A stretch of DNA of 64,000 nucleotides from G958295935 sp965224235 (GCA_965224235.1 CBDCYP010000002.1:310001-374000), one strand, 5' to 3'; shown: positions 8,557 through 19,427, counted from the first letter of the stretch. Made by a program: numbers and translations. Notes: generated by a model from the sequence alone, not told the origin.

Positions 8557-8908
8557 TTGTCGCGGACATCACAGCCTCTGCCAGCGACTCGGACCGCGCA
8601 TCCACGACTGCCGCCGCGCCCAATTCCTTAGCGCGTTGGAGGCGGGCGGGAATCATGTCGGCCAGAATCACCTGCGACGACCCGTAGGCCAAAGCTGTCA
8701 TAAGCGTTACAAATCCGATAGTCTCTGCCCCGTTTTTAGCCACGACGCAGCCCGGCCGCACGCCACCACGTTCGCAAGCGTGCACTCCTACAGCGAGCGG
8801 CTCCATCAGCGCGCCTTCCTCGTTGGTCATGTGGCCGGGTAGCCGGTAGGTCAGCGCGGCCGGGTGCCAGACGTACTCCGCCAGTACACCGTCATGTGGA
8901 GGCGTCGC
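8215..8908 (-). pseudogene. Polyol/zinc alcohol dehydrogenase, broken and 5'-truncated (copy B)
   Basis: On the minus strand, similarity to sorbitol-type dehydrogenases starts at WATPPHDGVLAEYVWHP near 8908 and runs through LPGHMTNEEGALMEPLAVG and VILADMIPARLQRAKELGA. It reaches ATRGQ at about 8550, where the frame slips by one base. It resumes as ECSGHPGGAQTLVDAS and ends at 8215. The N-terminal catalytic-zinc region is missing. At about 8905 the sequence switches to the 3' end of the helicase remnant. Two lesions (truncation and frameshift) make it a pseudogene. Confidence 0.75.
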
Positions 8909-10360
8909 CCAAAAAGCGAACATCCTTGCACAGGTTGTAACGGCCGATGTCGAGTTCCGCCTCGCGGTCCCGATACCATGCGGTCGACCAGATACGATGG
9001 AATCGCCAATCCTTGCCCTCAAGCACTTGCTGCCGAAGATGGTCACGGTCGCGAGTACTGTGGGCTGAGTGGTAGCCGGCGCCATCGGCTTCGATAGCGA
9101 GTACCATCCTTCCGGGCTCTTCGGGATAAGCACACGCAAAGTCGACACGGTAGCCTGGAACGCCATATTGTGGCGTAACTGGAATTCCGCGACGGTCCAG
9201 CCCGTCCTTAATGGAAAGCTCAAATGGGTTGAGAGGCACATCCGCCACGTCCGAACCCAGGTTGTCACCGCCGGAATCAGCAAATTCGAAATACATGCGA
9301 AGCAGTTCTACACCCTTCTTGGAAGAACGGCCCGGGTCCATGTCGCGGTGATCAATGGAAGATACGAGTGTAAGAAGTGTAAGACTCGAACGGGCACGCG
9401 TGACGGCAACATAAAGACGGCGTTCTCCACATTCCTAGAGGAGTGACCGAAGCGATAGGGAAGGTTTCCGTTGGGGTCCTTGTGATAGCCCACGCTGATG
9501 ATGATTTTGTCTCGCTCATCGCCCTGGACGCGTTCGATATTCTTGACGAAGTAGCGCTCATCGTTAGTTTCGGGGAAAAACTCGTCGAGCGAAGGATCGT
9601 TTGCCTCACTCAAACGGCACATGAGAACGTTTTCGATGTTATCGGCATGACGCGGCCAAAGGCGATGACACCGAGCGACTCGCGGGCGTTTTCGAGGACG
9701 AGATCCACGATTTTCGCCACTTCGTCAGGGTTTGAGCGCGTTCCATCAATCCCGGTGATGGGTCGGAAGGGAATGAAGCAGTAAGTTATCGGAGTGCGGA
9801 CATTCGCGCCGGGAAAGGTCGTCAAAGATCCGCCATAGATGTGGACATTGGAGAACGCAATTAGGCGATCGTCGTGGCTCCGATAGCGCCACTGCAACAT
9901 CTTGTCCCGCACAAGAGCCCCGGCAGCATCGAGCAAGGACTCGATATCAGCAGTCAGCGACAGATCATCATCAACGTCTTCTACTTCGTCTTCGCGCTAC
10001 GGCAAAAAAAAGGAAGTAGGCGGAAGCTGGCGGCTGGCGCCCGCGATCACTGCCTGGGGAGCGCGGGCTAGGCTACCGATCGCTTCGGCCGGCGGAATCT
10101 GAGAAGCCTCATCGAAGACGACAACATCGAAACGCCGCAGGTTCGCAGGGATCATCTCAGCCGCGAGGATAGGCGACATGGTCCAGCAAGGGCGGAGTGC
10201 GGAAAGAACATTGGGCGCGCTAGTGAAGAGGTGGCGGCATTTTTTCGCGGCCTCTTTCCGGACGAGAGCGGTCTCGTCTCGATGACTGGCGCTCCAGTCG
10301 TCACGTTGGCCATGGACGACTGCAAGTTCCCAACCGAAAACGCCAACCCCCGAACCTGGG
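8892..10360 (-). pseudogene. SF1 DNA helicase with C-terminal nuclease domain, decayed
   Basis: Minus-strand pieces of a large DEAD-like/UvrD-type helicase appear in order. FDVVVFDEASQIPPAEAIG and RQLPP (10000-10180) are Walker B and motif III, with coding-like sequence continuing upstream to about 10360. LQWRYRSHDDRLIAFSN is at about 9840-9900, VQGDERDKIIISVGY at about 9490-9530 and ERRLYVAVTRAR (motif VI) at about 9390-9425. A Vsr/DUF559-like nuclease domain (VLAIEADGAGYHS) ends at 8892. An in-frame TAG follows SFFLP at 9997-9999, and frameshifts lie at about 9620-9660 and 9430-9440. The N-terminal Walker A half is absent. The gene is dead, and its relatives often occur in defence islands. 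Confidence 0.8.
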
Positions 10361-10391
10361 GGCGAAAGTTCTTGATTTTGGGTAGTGCTGG

Positions 10392-10465
10392 TGGGCCCGG
10401 GATGACTCGAACATCCGACCTCTACTTTATCAGAGTAGCGCTCTAACCGGCTGAGCTACGGGCCC
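10392..10465 (-). tRNA. tRNA-Ile (anticodon GAU)
   Basis: The minus-strand sequence folds as a full cloverleaf. The acceptor GGGCCCG pairs with CGGGCCC, the anticodon stem is CTACT/AGTAG with loop CTGATAA, and the T-arm is GGATG/CATCC with TTCGAGT. The discriminator is A and no CCA is encoded. Its 3' end faces the decayed island, consistent with use as an integration target. It is 0.95 kb from the 3' end of the 16S gene rather than inside an rRNA spacer. Confidence 0.95.
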
Positions 10466-10562
10466 ATCTGACCGCCGCTGCGCACGCATCATTCCGACGC
10501 ATTACAAAGGTGTCATATCCAACGGCCTGAATCATCAACGCCAACGACATCAGGTCGGCGAA

Positions 10563-10982
10563 TCAGCAATCCTTGCGGCCGACACCGTCCAATTCTACAA
10601 CCAGTTCTACCGGAGTGTTGCGTGCCACAATCAGTCGCAATAACTCCGAATCGCTAGTGTTCAAGGGCTGATGAGCAGCGCCCGGAGGGATGTAGATCAT
10701 GTCACCCGGACCGATCTCCTCTTCGACGGACAGGTCGTCCCCCGTCAACATGACGCCCCGGCCAGTAATGACAAAGATCGCCGACTCGCAATTCGAGTGA
10801 TAGTGCGGTGACGAACATCGGCCGGGCGGTATGACCGACTCGGCGAGATGTATGCCGGTGGCGCCGGTGAGCGACTCCGAGACACCGGCGACGCGCGTCA
10901 TAGCGCCAGAGCGAACCTCAATCTCCCGTTCATCCTCGCGGATCACCTTGACCTGTGGCGCGGCGGTACTTTCGTTTTGCAT
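10563..10982 (-). CDS. Cupin-domain protein
   Basis: A 139-residue single-domain cupin. The metal-binding motif 1 is visible as PHYHSNCESAIFVITGRG and motif 2 as GDMIYIPPGAAHQPLN, giving a His/His/Glu/His metal site. The first 20 or so residues are an unrelated tail. Substrate cannot be told from sequence. It lies between tRNA-Ile and the 16S terminator on the same strand, and appears to be a separate transcription unit. Confidence 0.8.
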   Translation of the reverse strand: MQNESTAAPQVKVIREDEREIEVRSGAMTRVAGVSESLTGATGIHLAESVIPPGRCSSPHYHSNCESAIFVITGRGVMLTGDDLSVEEEIGPGDMIYIPPGAAHQPLNTSDSELLRLIVARNTPVELVVELDGVGRKDC

Positions 10983-11088
10983 TCAGGGAGTATAGCCCTG
11001 AAGACCGAGGTTGCGCCGCCACCGGCCGCGAGCGCAAGCCGCGGCGCCGTTACGGAATCTACATCCGCCGCCGGAGGTCAACAAAAAA

Positions 11089-11110
11089 AGCCCCGTCGCC
11101 GGGGCTTTTC
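11089..11110 (-). terminator. Rho-independent terminator of the 16S unit
   Basis: On the minus strand, AAAAGCCCCGGCGACGGGGC is followed by TTTTTTT. A GC-rich stem with a short loop and a T-run is a canonical intrinsic terminator. It lies just beyond the trailer arm of the 16S processing stem. The plus strand also has a short T-run, so it may work both ways. Confidence 0.85.
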
Positions 11111-11123
11111 AAACTCTTAACTT

Positions 11124-11149
11124 CTGAATAGTGAAAGGAAGAATACGTC
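11124..11149 (-). other. 16S processing stem, trailer arm
   Basis: This 26-base segment is complementary to 12936-12960, with a single bulged base. The two arms flank the 16S gene and would form a long duplex in the precursor, the normal RNase III-type substrate that releases pre-16S rRNA. Confidence 0.85.
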
Positions 11150-11411
11150 GTTAGTTTTTTGGTTTGTTTTGGTTTTGTTACTCTTTCGAGTACAAGGCGA
11201 CGGACTTTTCTGATGGGCAACAATCAGGCCGCTAAAGAACCCCTTCCACTCCGGTTACCCGAAGGGAATCTCGCTCTATCCAGCTTCCTTTTTGCTGCCA
11301 TCCGTCGATCGACCAGGTAGCTCCTTGCAGGTTAACGCCATTCCTGTGTAGATCGCCGACAAACACACCGTGTTCGCGGCGACCTCAATCAGGTTGGCCC
11401 TGCTTAGCGCT

Positions 11412-12934
<1,523 letters not shown>

Positions 12935-12935
12935 T

Positions 12936-12960
12936 GACGTATCTTCCTTTCACTATTCAG
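12936..12960 (-). other. 16S processing stem, leader arm
   Basis: A 25-base leader segment immediately upstream of the mature 16S 5' end. It pairs with 11124-11149 in the trailer. Together they show that the 16S gene is transcribed and matured on its own. Confidence 0.85.
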
Positions 12961-13009
12961 TTGTTAAGGTGCCAAATCCAGAATGGTTTGTTTTCCGGAT
13001 AGACGCGTA

Positions 13010-13039
13010 AGTATACGAGCAGCCAAAGCGTATAGTCAA
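13010..13039 (-). promoter_or_regulatory. Sigma70-type promoter of the 16S rRNA gene
   Basis: On the minus strand TTGACT (13034-13039) and TATACT (13010-13015) are separated by 18 bases. Both hexamers differ from consensus by one base. A start near 13003 would give a leader of about 70 bases that includes the processing-stem arm. Between here and 13354 nothing else is recognised. Confidence 0.7.
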
Positions 13040-13354
13040 TCCGCATCGCCCCGAATAACTAAGCCGAAACGGCCGGTCCGCGCCCGCCGCGACTCCGTCG
13101 AGACACTCGAAACAGGACCGGGAACTCCCAACAGCGTCTGCGCCCCGCTCGTTGACACCGTATTGGCAGGACAATACATTTGCATGATGAGCGGAAAGCG
13201 CAATCCTCAACGCCCAGCCACCTTGAACCGTCCCAGTTGAACGACCGGGGTGATCGCCGGAACGCCCAGCTTGCGCCAGTCCAACTCCATATTGAACCGC
13301 ATAGTGTGCGCCGGCGGCAACGCCCGGGCGCAGATTTCCCGCAGGGAGTCCTGA

Positions 13355-13708
13355 ATGGCAAGGCAATTACCCGGCGAGCCTTACACGCGCGTTACCTCAG
13401 ACGAGGCATTACAGATGATCCAGGAAGGTGGCGCAATCGTCGTCGACGTGCGACGCGATGACGAATACAAGGAAGGCCATGTCTCAGGCGCTATCTGGAT
13501 ACCGGTGGACGACGTAATCCCCCGATTCGACGAATTGCCCGAGAATGGCAAACTTCTCTTTATATGCGCGGTAGGCGCAAGAAGCGGCCTGGCCGCCGAA
13601 TACGCAGCCGCCATGGGCGCAGACACAGCACGGCTTTACAACGTGGATGACGGGACTCCCGCCTGGATCGAAAAAGGCTACCCGACATCGTTCGGCGACG
13701 ACTCGTGA
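13355..13708 (+). CDS. Rhodanese-like sulfurtransferase domain protein
   Basis: A 117-residue single rhodanese domain. Motifs are VVDVRRDDEYKEGHVSGAIWIP and the active-site loop CAVGARSG, in which Cys is the persulfide-carrying nucleophile and Arg is conserved. This family moves sulfur or senses it. The gene is first in a forward run with a PfkB kinase, SAH hydrolase and SAM synthetase, which hints at a link to sulfur amino-acid metabolism, though that is inference. Confidence 0.85.
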   Translation: MARQLPGEPYTRVTSDEALQMIQEGGAIVVDVRRDDEYKEGHVSGAIWIPVDDVIPRFDELPENGKLLFICAVGARSGLAAEYAAAMGADTARLYNVDDGTPAWIEKGYPTSFGDDS

Positions 13709-13733
13709 GCGCCGATGGCGAGAGGCGACCCGC

Positions 13734-14684
13734 TTGAATATTCTCGTGGTCGGTTCCGTCGCTTATGACTCGATCAAGACCCCTGAAGGCCGCAGAGAAG
13801 GTCAGCTCGGCGGATCCGCGACCTACTTTTCCGTCGCTGCAAGCTACTTCTCAGATGTCGGTATCGTCGCGGTCGTGGGCAACGATTTCAAACAAGTAGA
13901 TTGCGATCTCCTCGAATCCCGCGGCGTCGATCTGTCAGGTCTCGAATTCGCGAACGGGCCGACGTTCCGGTGGTCCGGCGAGTACGCCGGTGACATGAAC
14001 ACCGCCATAACGCACGACACACAACTCAACGTGTTCGAGGATTTCACGCCCGCGTTGACCGAAGATCAGGCGCTGTCGCCGCACCTGTTCCTCGCCAACA
14101 TCAATCCGGCGCTTCAGCATGACGTTCTGGATGCCATGGCCGCAAAACCTCGCATGGTGGCCTGTGACACCATGAACCTATGGATCGACATCGCACGGCC
14201 GGAACTGGCCAGCCTCCTGCCAAGGACCGACGCCCTGCTAATAAATGAAGCGGAAGCCAGGCAATTCACCGGTGACCCGCACCTGCCCCGAGCCGCAGAG
14301 AAGTTACTCCAACACGGTTTGGAATCCCTCGTCGTCAAGCGCGGTGAATACGGTTTCGCCCTGTTTCAGCGGGACTTCACATTCGCCGCTCCGGCGTTAC
14401 CGGTCGCTGAAGTTATCGACCCGACCGGCGCCGGCGACTCGTTCGCGGGAGGGTTCATCGGGTACATCTCCGCTTCAGCCGACACCAGCCCGGCCACCAT
14501 TCGCCGTGCCGCAATCGTCGGCTCGGTGATGGCATCATTTACTGTAGAAGCGTTTGGCCTTGAAATACTGGCGTCTCTATCGGCGTGCGACATAAGAAAG
14601 AGGTTCGACGAATTCATCGATCTGACCAGATTTGAACCTCAAAACGGAGGAAGCGGCCTGCCGCTAAGGGCCAATACCAACTGA
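13734..14684 (+). CDS. PfkB-family carbohydrate/nucleoside kinase, candidate adenosine kinase
   Basis: A ribokinase-like kinase. The N-terminal motif is NILVVGSVAYDSI and then GGSATYFSVAAS. The anion-hole and catalytic motif DPTGAGDSFAGGF lies near the C-terminal end. I place the start at the TTG at 13734, because the fold begins there and GAGAGG lies upstream. A longer frame from 13647 overlaps the rhodanese gene. Its neighbours are S-adenosylhomocysteinase and SAM synthetase, so phosphorylating the adenosine released by SAH hydrolysis is a reasonable guess. Substrate cannot be read from sequence. Confidence 0.8.
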   Translation: MNILVVGSVAYDSIKTPEGRREGQLGGSATYFSVAASYFSDVGIVAVVGNDFKQVDCDLLESRGVDLSGLEFANGPTFRWSGEYAGDMNTAITHDTQLNVFEDFTPALTEDQALSPHLFLANINPALQHDVLDAMAAKPRMVACDTMNLWIDIARPELASLLPRTDALLINEAEARQFTGDPHLPRAAEKLLQHGLESLVVKRGEYGFALFQRDFTFAAPALPVAEVIDPTGAGDSFAGGFIGYISASADTSPATIRRAAIVGSVMASFTVEAFGLEILASLSACDIRKRFDEFIDLTRFEPQNGGSGLPLRANTN

Positions 14685-14760
14685 AGGCCGAAGCGGGCCT
14701 GCCTTTTGACGCGGCGCCTTCCGGCATACCTGAAAGATTTTGATCGACGGAGACTGAATA

Positions 14761-16014
14761 TTGGAATACGACATCAAGGACCCAACACTGGCGCCTCAGG
14801 GTGCTCTAAGGGCCGAATGGGCCGGGCGCGAAATGCCGGTCTTACGGTCCATCCGCGAGCGATTCGCTCAAGAAAAACCCTTGCAGGGTGTCAAAATAGC
14901 CGGCTGCCTGCACATCACCTCAGAAACAGCCAACCTCGCCGAGGCGCTGCAGGCCGGCGGCGCCGAGGTGGTCCTGTGCGCGTCGAACCCGCTCTCGACG
15001 CAGGACGACATCGCCGCCTACATCGTAGCGTCGGGGATCCCTGTCTTCGCCATCAAAGGTGAGGACGGCGACACCTACCACAGGCACATCGAGGCAGCCG
15101 TCAAGTCCGGCCCCCAAGTCACGATCGACGACGGCGCAGACCTAGTCGCGGCGCTCCATTCCCGTCATCCCGAGGAGCTCGAAAATGTGATCGGCGGCAT
15201 GGAGGAGACGACCACCGGCGTGATTCGACTGAAGGCCATGTCGGCCGAGGGCAAGCTGCGATACCCGATTGTGGCTGTCAACGATTCAGACACAAAGCAC
15301 ATGTTCGATAACCGCTACGGTACCGGCCAAAGCACTCTCGACGGCATCGTTAGGGCAACCAACGTCTTGATCACCGGGAAGACAGTCGTAACCATCGGCT
15401 ACGGCTGGTGCGGAAGAGGATTCGCTTCCCGCGCAAAAGGAATGGGCGCCCACACCGTCGTGTGTGAAGTGAACCCGGTCCGTGCCCTCGAAGCGGTGAT
15501 GGACGGCCACGTAGTCATGGCGATGAACGAGGCCGCGCCATTGGGCGACATTTTTGTAACCGTCACGGGGGGCATGAGCGCCATAGATCGCCACCACTTT
15601 GAAATGATGAAAGACGGGGCGATCGTAGCCAATTCCGGGCACTTCAACGTGGAGATCAACATCAAGGCGCTTGAGGAGATGTCCGAGGCGAAACGCAAGC
15701 CGCGGGAATTCGTCGAAGAGTACACACTGGAGGACGGCCGAAAAATCAACCTGCTGGGAGAAGGACGGCTGATCAACCTTGCCGCCGCCGAGGGCCACCC
15801 GTCGAGCGTGATGGACATGAGCTTCGCCAATCAGGCCCTGGCCGGTGAGTACATCGCTAATAACCACCGCTCGCTGGAGCCGGGCGTCCACCTGCTGCCC
15901 AAAGAGATCGACCAGCAAATCGCATCGCTGAAGCTGGATTCGATGAAAATGACCTACGACACATTGACCGACGAACAGGAGCGTTACCTGGCAAGTTGGG
16001 AACTCGGAACCTGA
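14761..16014 (+). CDS. ahcY: S-adenosylhomocysteinase
   Basis: A 417-residue NAD-dependent hydrolase of S-adenosylhomocysteine to adenosine and homocysteine. The NAD site is VVTIGYGWCGRGFASRAKGMGA, the substrate and closure region NDSDTKHMFDNRYGTGQS, and HITSETANLAE lies near the N-terminus. The start is a TTG with GGAG 9 bases upstream. It sits between the PfkB kinase and metK, giving regeneration of the methyl cycle. Archaeal/Chloroflexi-type sequences of this length lack the insert of the longer proteobacterial form. Confidence 0.95.
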   Translation: MEYDIKDPTLAPQGALRAEWAGREMPVLRSIRERFAQEKPLQGVKIAGCLHITSETANLAEALQAGGAEVVLCASNPLSTQDDIAAYIVASGIPVFAIKGEDGDTYHRHIEAAVKSGPQVTIDDGADLVAALHSRHPEELENVIGGMEETTTGVIRLKAMSAEGKLRYPIVAVNDSDTKHMFDNRYGTGQSTLDGIVRATNVLITGKTVVTIGYGWCGRGFASRAKGMGAHTVVCEVNPVRALEAVMDGHVVMAMNEAAPLGDIFVTVTGGMSAIDRHHFEMMKDGAIVANSGHFNVEINIKALEEMSEAKRKPREFVEEYTLEDGRKINLLGEGRLINLAAAEGHPSSVMDMSFANQALAGEYIANNHRSLEPGVHLLPKEIDQQIASLKLDSMKMTYDTLTDEQERYLASWELGT

Positions 16015-16055
16015 GCCACGCGACGGCGCCAGCTAAACAACACCGGAATGTCCTG

Positions 16056-17267
16056 ATGAACAAAAGTGACCGGAAAGCCACCTACCTTCTCACCTCCGAG
16101 TCCGTGTCTGAGGGTCACCCCGACAAGATATGCGACCAGATTTCTGACGCCGTCCTCGACGCGGTGATGGCGGCCGACCCCAACGGGCGAGTCGCCTGTG
16201 AGACGGCTGTCACCACAGGCCTGGTGCTCGTATTCGGCGAGATCTCCACGACGGCAAATCTCGACGTGCCGAAGATCGTTCGCGAAACGATCAGGGGGAT
16301 TGGCTACGACAACCCCGCGTACGGTTTCGACGGCGACTCCTGCAGTGTCCTGGTAGCGCTCGACGAACAGTCGCCCGACATTGCCGCCGGTGTGGGTACG
16401 GCTTTGGAAACTCGCGGTAGAGACGACGCGGACCAACAGACCGGCGCAGGCGATCAGGGCATGATGATCGGCTACGCGGTCAATGAAACGCCGGAGTTCA
16501 TGCCGCTCCCCATCGCGCTAGCACACCGCATCACCCGGCGAATGACCGATTGCCGCCGGCAGGGATTGATCAGCTACCTCCGCCCCGACTCGAAGAGTCA
16601 GGTGACCGTCGAATACGGGTACGATCATCGCCCAATAAGGGTCGACACCATCGTTGTCAGCACGCAGCACGCCGACGACGTAACGCAGGAACAGATCGCG
16701 GCAGACCTTGAGCATCACGTAATCAGGGAAGTTGTGCCAGACGACCTCCTCGACGAAAACGTGAACACCTACATAAACCCATCCGGGCGGTTCGTAATCG
16801 GAGGTCCGGTCGGCGACTCCGGACTTACCGGGCGGAAGATCATCGTCGACACGTACGGCGGAAGCGCCCGGCACGGCGGAGGCGCATTTTCGGGCAAAGA
16901 CCCCACGAAAGTCGACCGATCTGGCGCTTACGCCGCCCGCCACGTGGCAAAAAACATCGTCGCAGCCGGAATTGCCGACCGCGCCGAAGTTCAGGTCTCC
17001 TACGCAATCGGCATCGCCAATCCCGTCTCCGTAATGGTCGACACACAAGGGACTGGCAAACTTCCCGAACCCGAAATCGGGCAACTGGTGAGCAAACACT
17101 TCGACCTGCGCCCCGATGCCATCATTAACAGGTTGCAACTCCGCCGGCCCATATACAAACAAACCGCCGCGTACGGGCACTTCGGCCGCCCCGACCTCGA
17201 CCTGCCATGGGAACGGCTCGACGTAGTCGACAACCTGCGGCGGGATGCGTTTGGGCAGGATTCCTGA
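16056..17267 (+). CDS. metK: S-adenosylmethionine synthetase
   Basis: 403 residues from the ATG at 16056. The N-terminus TSESVSEGHPDKICDQISDA is diagnostic, with FGEISTTA, GAGDQGMMIGYA, and GGSARHGGGAFSGKDPTKVDRS carrying the phosphate loop. It makes SAM from methionine and ATP in the cytoplasm. The gene follows ahcY by 41 bases, so the two are probably co-transcribed. A longer in-frame start overlapping ahcY exists but lacks homology. Confidence 0.97.
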   Translation: MNKSDRKATYLLTSESVSEGHPDKICDQISDAVLDAVMAADPNGRVACETAVTTGLVLVFGEISTTANLDVPKIVRETIRGIGYDNPAYGFDGDSCSVLVALDEQSPDIAAGVGTALETRGRDDADQQTGAGDQGMMIGYAVNETPEFMPLPIALAHRITRRMTDCRRQGLISYLRPDSKSQVTVEYGYDHRPIRVDTIVVSTQHADDVTQEQIAADLEHHVIREVVPDDLLDENVNTYINPSGRFVIGGPVGDSGLTGRKIIVDTYGGSARHGGGAFSGKDPTKVDRSGAYAARHVAKNIVAAGIADRAEVQVSYAIGIANPVSVMVDTQGTGKLPEPEIGQLVSKHFDLRPDAIINRLQLRRPIYKQTAAYGHFGRPDLDLPWERLDVVDNLRRDAFGQDS

Positions 17268-17313
17268 TTCGCGCCGAATAAACCGGGCTCAACTAGTCTT
17301 GGAATAAATCCCC

Positions 17314-18744
17314 ATGCCAGCCAGCGAGTTACGACCACCGATCCGATTCGGCACCGACGGGTGGCGGGCGGTGGTTGGCGACGATTACACCTTCGCTAAC
17401 GTGCGCGCATGCGCAGCGGCGTTGGCGGCCCACATGCTCGACACAGGGCTGGCGAACGACGGGGCGATAGTCGGCTACGATACGCGCTTCATCTCCGACC
17501 GGTTTGCCGCGGCCGTCGCCGAGGTCCTGTCTGACGCCGGTATTGCTACTCACCTCTTTGACCGCCCCGGACCCACTCCGGCCGGAAGCCTGGCCATCAC
17601 GATGCTAAATGCAGGCGCAGCCGCCATCATCACGGCGAGCCATAACCCCGCCGAATGGAACGGATTCAAAGTCAAGTCGAACGCCGGCGGCAGCGCCCCG
17701 CCCGACATGGTGGAGTCGATTGAAAGACACCTCGCCAGGTTACTGTCCGGTGAGCTGGAACCGCAGTTCGGCGGCGAGCGCGGGGCGATTACCGAATTCG
17801 ATCCGGTAGACCCCTACGCGCAGCGCTTGGGGGAACTCGTCGACGCTGCCGCGCTGCGATCCGCCGGCCTCAAAGTTGTGGTGGACGCCATGCACGGCGC
17901 AGGCGCAGGCGTGTTGCCCAGCGTGCTCGCAGGAGGCTTGACCGAGGTGGTCGAAATTCGGGCCGATTCCAATCCTGCCTTCCCCGGCATGGGGCAGCCG
18001 GAGCCCGTCGAGGCCAACCTGTCGCAACTCGCCAACGCGGTGCGGGAACAAGGCGCCGACGTTGGTCTGGCGCTCGACGGGGACGCAGACCGCCTCGGCG
18101 TGGTCGACGAGAACGGCGTCTACATGTCCACGCTGGAGGTGTTCTCACTGATCACAGACCACCTGATCGGTCGAAAGCGGGCCGAGGGCGGCGTGGCATG
18201 CACGATAACCATGAGTTCGATGATCGACCGCCTTGGAGAGAAGTACGGCGCCCCCGTCTATCGAACACCGGTCGGGTTCAAGTACGTCGGGCCTGCAATG
18301 GTCGACAACGGATGTGCGGTAGGAGGTGAAGAGAGCGGGGGCTATGCGTTCAGGGGTCATATTCCGGAGCGCGACGGCCCGCTCAGCGGCCTGATCTTCC
18401 TCGAAGCCATCGTGCACAGCGGAAAGACGCCGTCGCAGTTACTCGACGAACTGCGCCAATTCGCCGGCCCGCATATGTTCAGGCGAATCGACCTGGAATT
18501 CCCCGCGCAGCGCGATTCCGAAATCAGGAACGCCCTGGAAAATGTCCGCCCGGATGCGCTCGGGGGCATGCGTATCGAGTCGGAAGACCGGCGCGACGGG
18601 GTCAAATACCATCTCGCTGGAGGCGCGTGGGCTGCCGCCCGGCTATCCGGGACCGAGCCGCTGGTCAGACTCTACGCCGAAGCCCCGAACGACGCGGCGC
18701 TAACCGCCATCCTGGCCGACCTCCACACCCTGCTGGCCCTGTGA
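17314..18744 (+). CDS. Phosphoglucomutase/phosphomannomutase family protein
   Basis: A 476-residue alpha-D-phosphohexomutase with all four signatures. The active-site phosphoserine loop is TASHNPAEWNG, the metal loop DGDADRLG, the sugar-binding loop GGEESGGY and the phosphate-binding loop RLSGTEPLVRLY. FGTDGWRAVVGDDY at the N-terminus is typical. It interconverts hexose 6- and 1-phosphates. Distinguishing glucose, mannose and glucosamine specificity needs more than motifs. It follows metK by 46 bases and may share its transcript. Confidence 0.9.
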   Translation: MPASELRPPIRFGTDGWRAVVGDDYTFANVRACAAALAAHMLDTGLANDGAIVGYDTRFISDRFAAAVAEVLSDAGIATHLFDRPGPTPAGSLAITMLNAGAAAIITASHNPAEWNGFKVKSNAGGSAPPDMVESIERHLARLLSGELEPQFGGERGAITEFDPVDPYAQRLGELVDAAALRSAGLKVVVDAMHGAGAGVLPSVLAGGLTEVVEIRADSNPAFPGMGQPEPVEANLSQLANAVREQGADVGLALDGDADRLGVVDENGVYMSTLEVFSLITDHLIGRKRAEGGVACTITMSSMIDRLGEKYGAPVYRTPVGFKYVGPAMVDNGCAVGGEESGGYAFRGHIPERDGPLSGLIFLEAIVHSGKTPSQLLDELRQFAGPHMFRRIDLEFPAQRDSEIRNALENVRPDALGGMRIESEDRRDGVKYHLAGGAWAAARLSGTEPLVRLYAEAPNDAALTAILADLHTLLAL

Positions 18745-18825
18745 CGCCAAGCCGGCGTGCCCGGAGCGCCGCGGGTGACAGGCAGTCTTGAACATATGTT
18801 GGCAAACGGATAACTTTCGTTCACG

Positions 18826-19416
18826 ATGGCGATCAGCGATCTTGGGCAATTCATTACGTCTCACTACGAGGTACACGAGTGGAGGCACGCGACCGCCATA
18901 CTGCAAAACGACTTCAAACATGAGTGGCTTGACCTCATCCACGTCCTGGAACAGTTCAGGCTCAAGAAATCCAGTATCGCAACCCCCGGCGGCCGGAAGT
19001 CACCCATATCTGATTTGATCGACGGATTGTTCAAAGAGCGAGGATGGAGCGAGAAGAGTTTTGACGTGAATATCGAGGTCGACGGCGTCTCTCACCCTTC
19101 GCCGACTCACTCGGTCGACTACCTGAAGAATTCCATCGCCATTGAAACTGAATGGAACAACAAAGACCCGTTCTACGATCGCGACCTCAACAACTTCCGG
19201 CTTTTGAGCTCTTTAGGGGTCATAAGCGCCGGCATCATCATTACTCGCGCCAGTTCACTCCAGACAATCTTTCAGTCTCTCGGGAGAGGCCAATCGTTTG
19301 GCGCTTCAACCACTCATATGTCCAAATTGCTCCCAAAAATCGAGGGCGGGGGCGCCGGTGGTTGCCCACTGTTGGCGATCGGCATCACGCCGAAACTTTA
19401 CGACTCCGACTCTTGA
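18826..19416 (+). CDS. BglII/BstYI-like type II restriction endonuclease
   Basis: 196 residues. The core HSVDYLKNSIAIETEWNNKD and DRDLNNFRLLSSLGVISAGIIITR matches the BglII/BstYI family. Candidate catalytic residues are D98, E107 and E109 (D-x8-ExE), as in the BamHI/BglII fold. A later segment STTHMSKLLPKI and GGGAGGCPLLAIGIT is also typical. Relatives cut within GATC-centred sites, but the site here is unproven. The gene stops 11 bases before an MT-A70 methyltransferase, which should protect the host. Together they form a complete Type II system beside the methyl-cycle genes. Confidence 0.85.
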   Translation: MAISDLGQFITSHYEVHEWRHATAILQNDFKHEWLDLIHVLEQFRLKKSSIATPGGRKSPISDLIDGLFKERGWSEKSFDVNIEVDGVSHPSPTHSVDYLKNSIAIETEWNNKDPFYDRDLNNFRLLSSLGVISAGIIITRASSLQTIFQSLGRGQSFGASTTHMSKLLPKIEGGGAGGCPLLAIGITPKLYDSDS

Positions 19417-19427
19417 CAGGACAAACA

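Noticed and set aside
13175..13354. Minus-strand coding remnant (MELDWRKLGVPAITPVVQLGRF)
   Set aside because: The frame looks protein-like for about 50 codons but has no good start, overlaps the rhodanese start on the other strand and matches no family I know.
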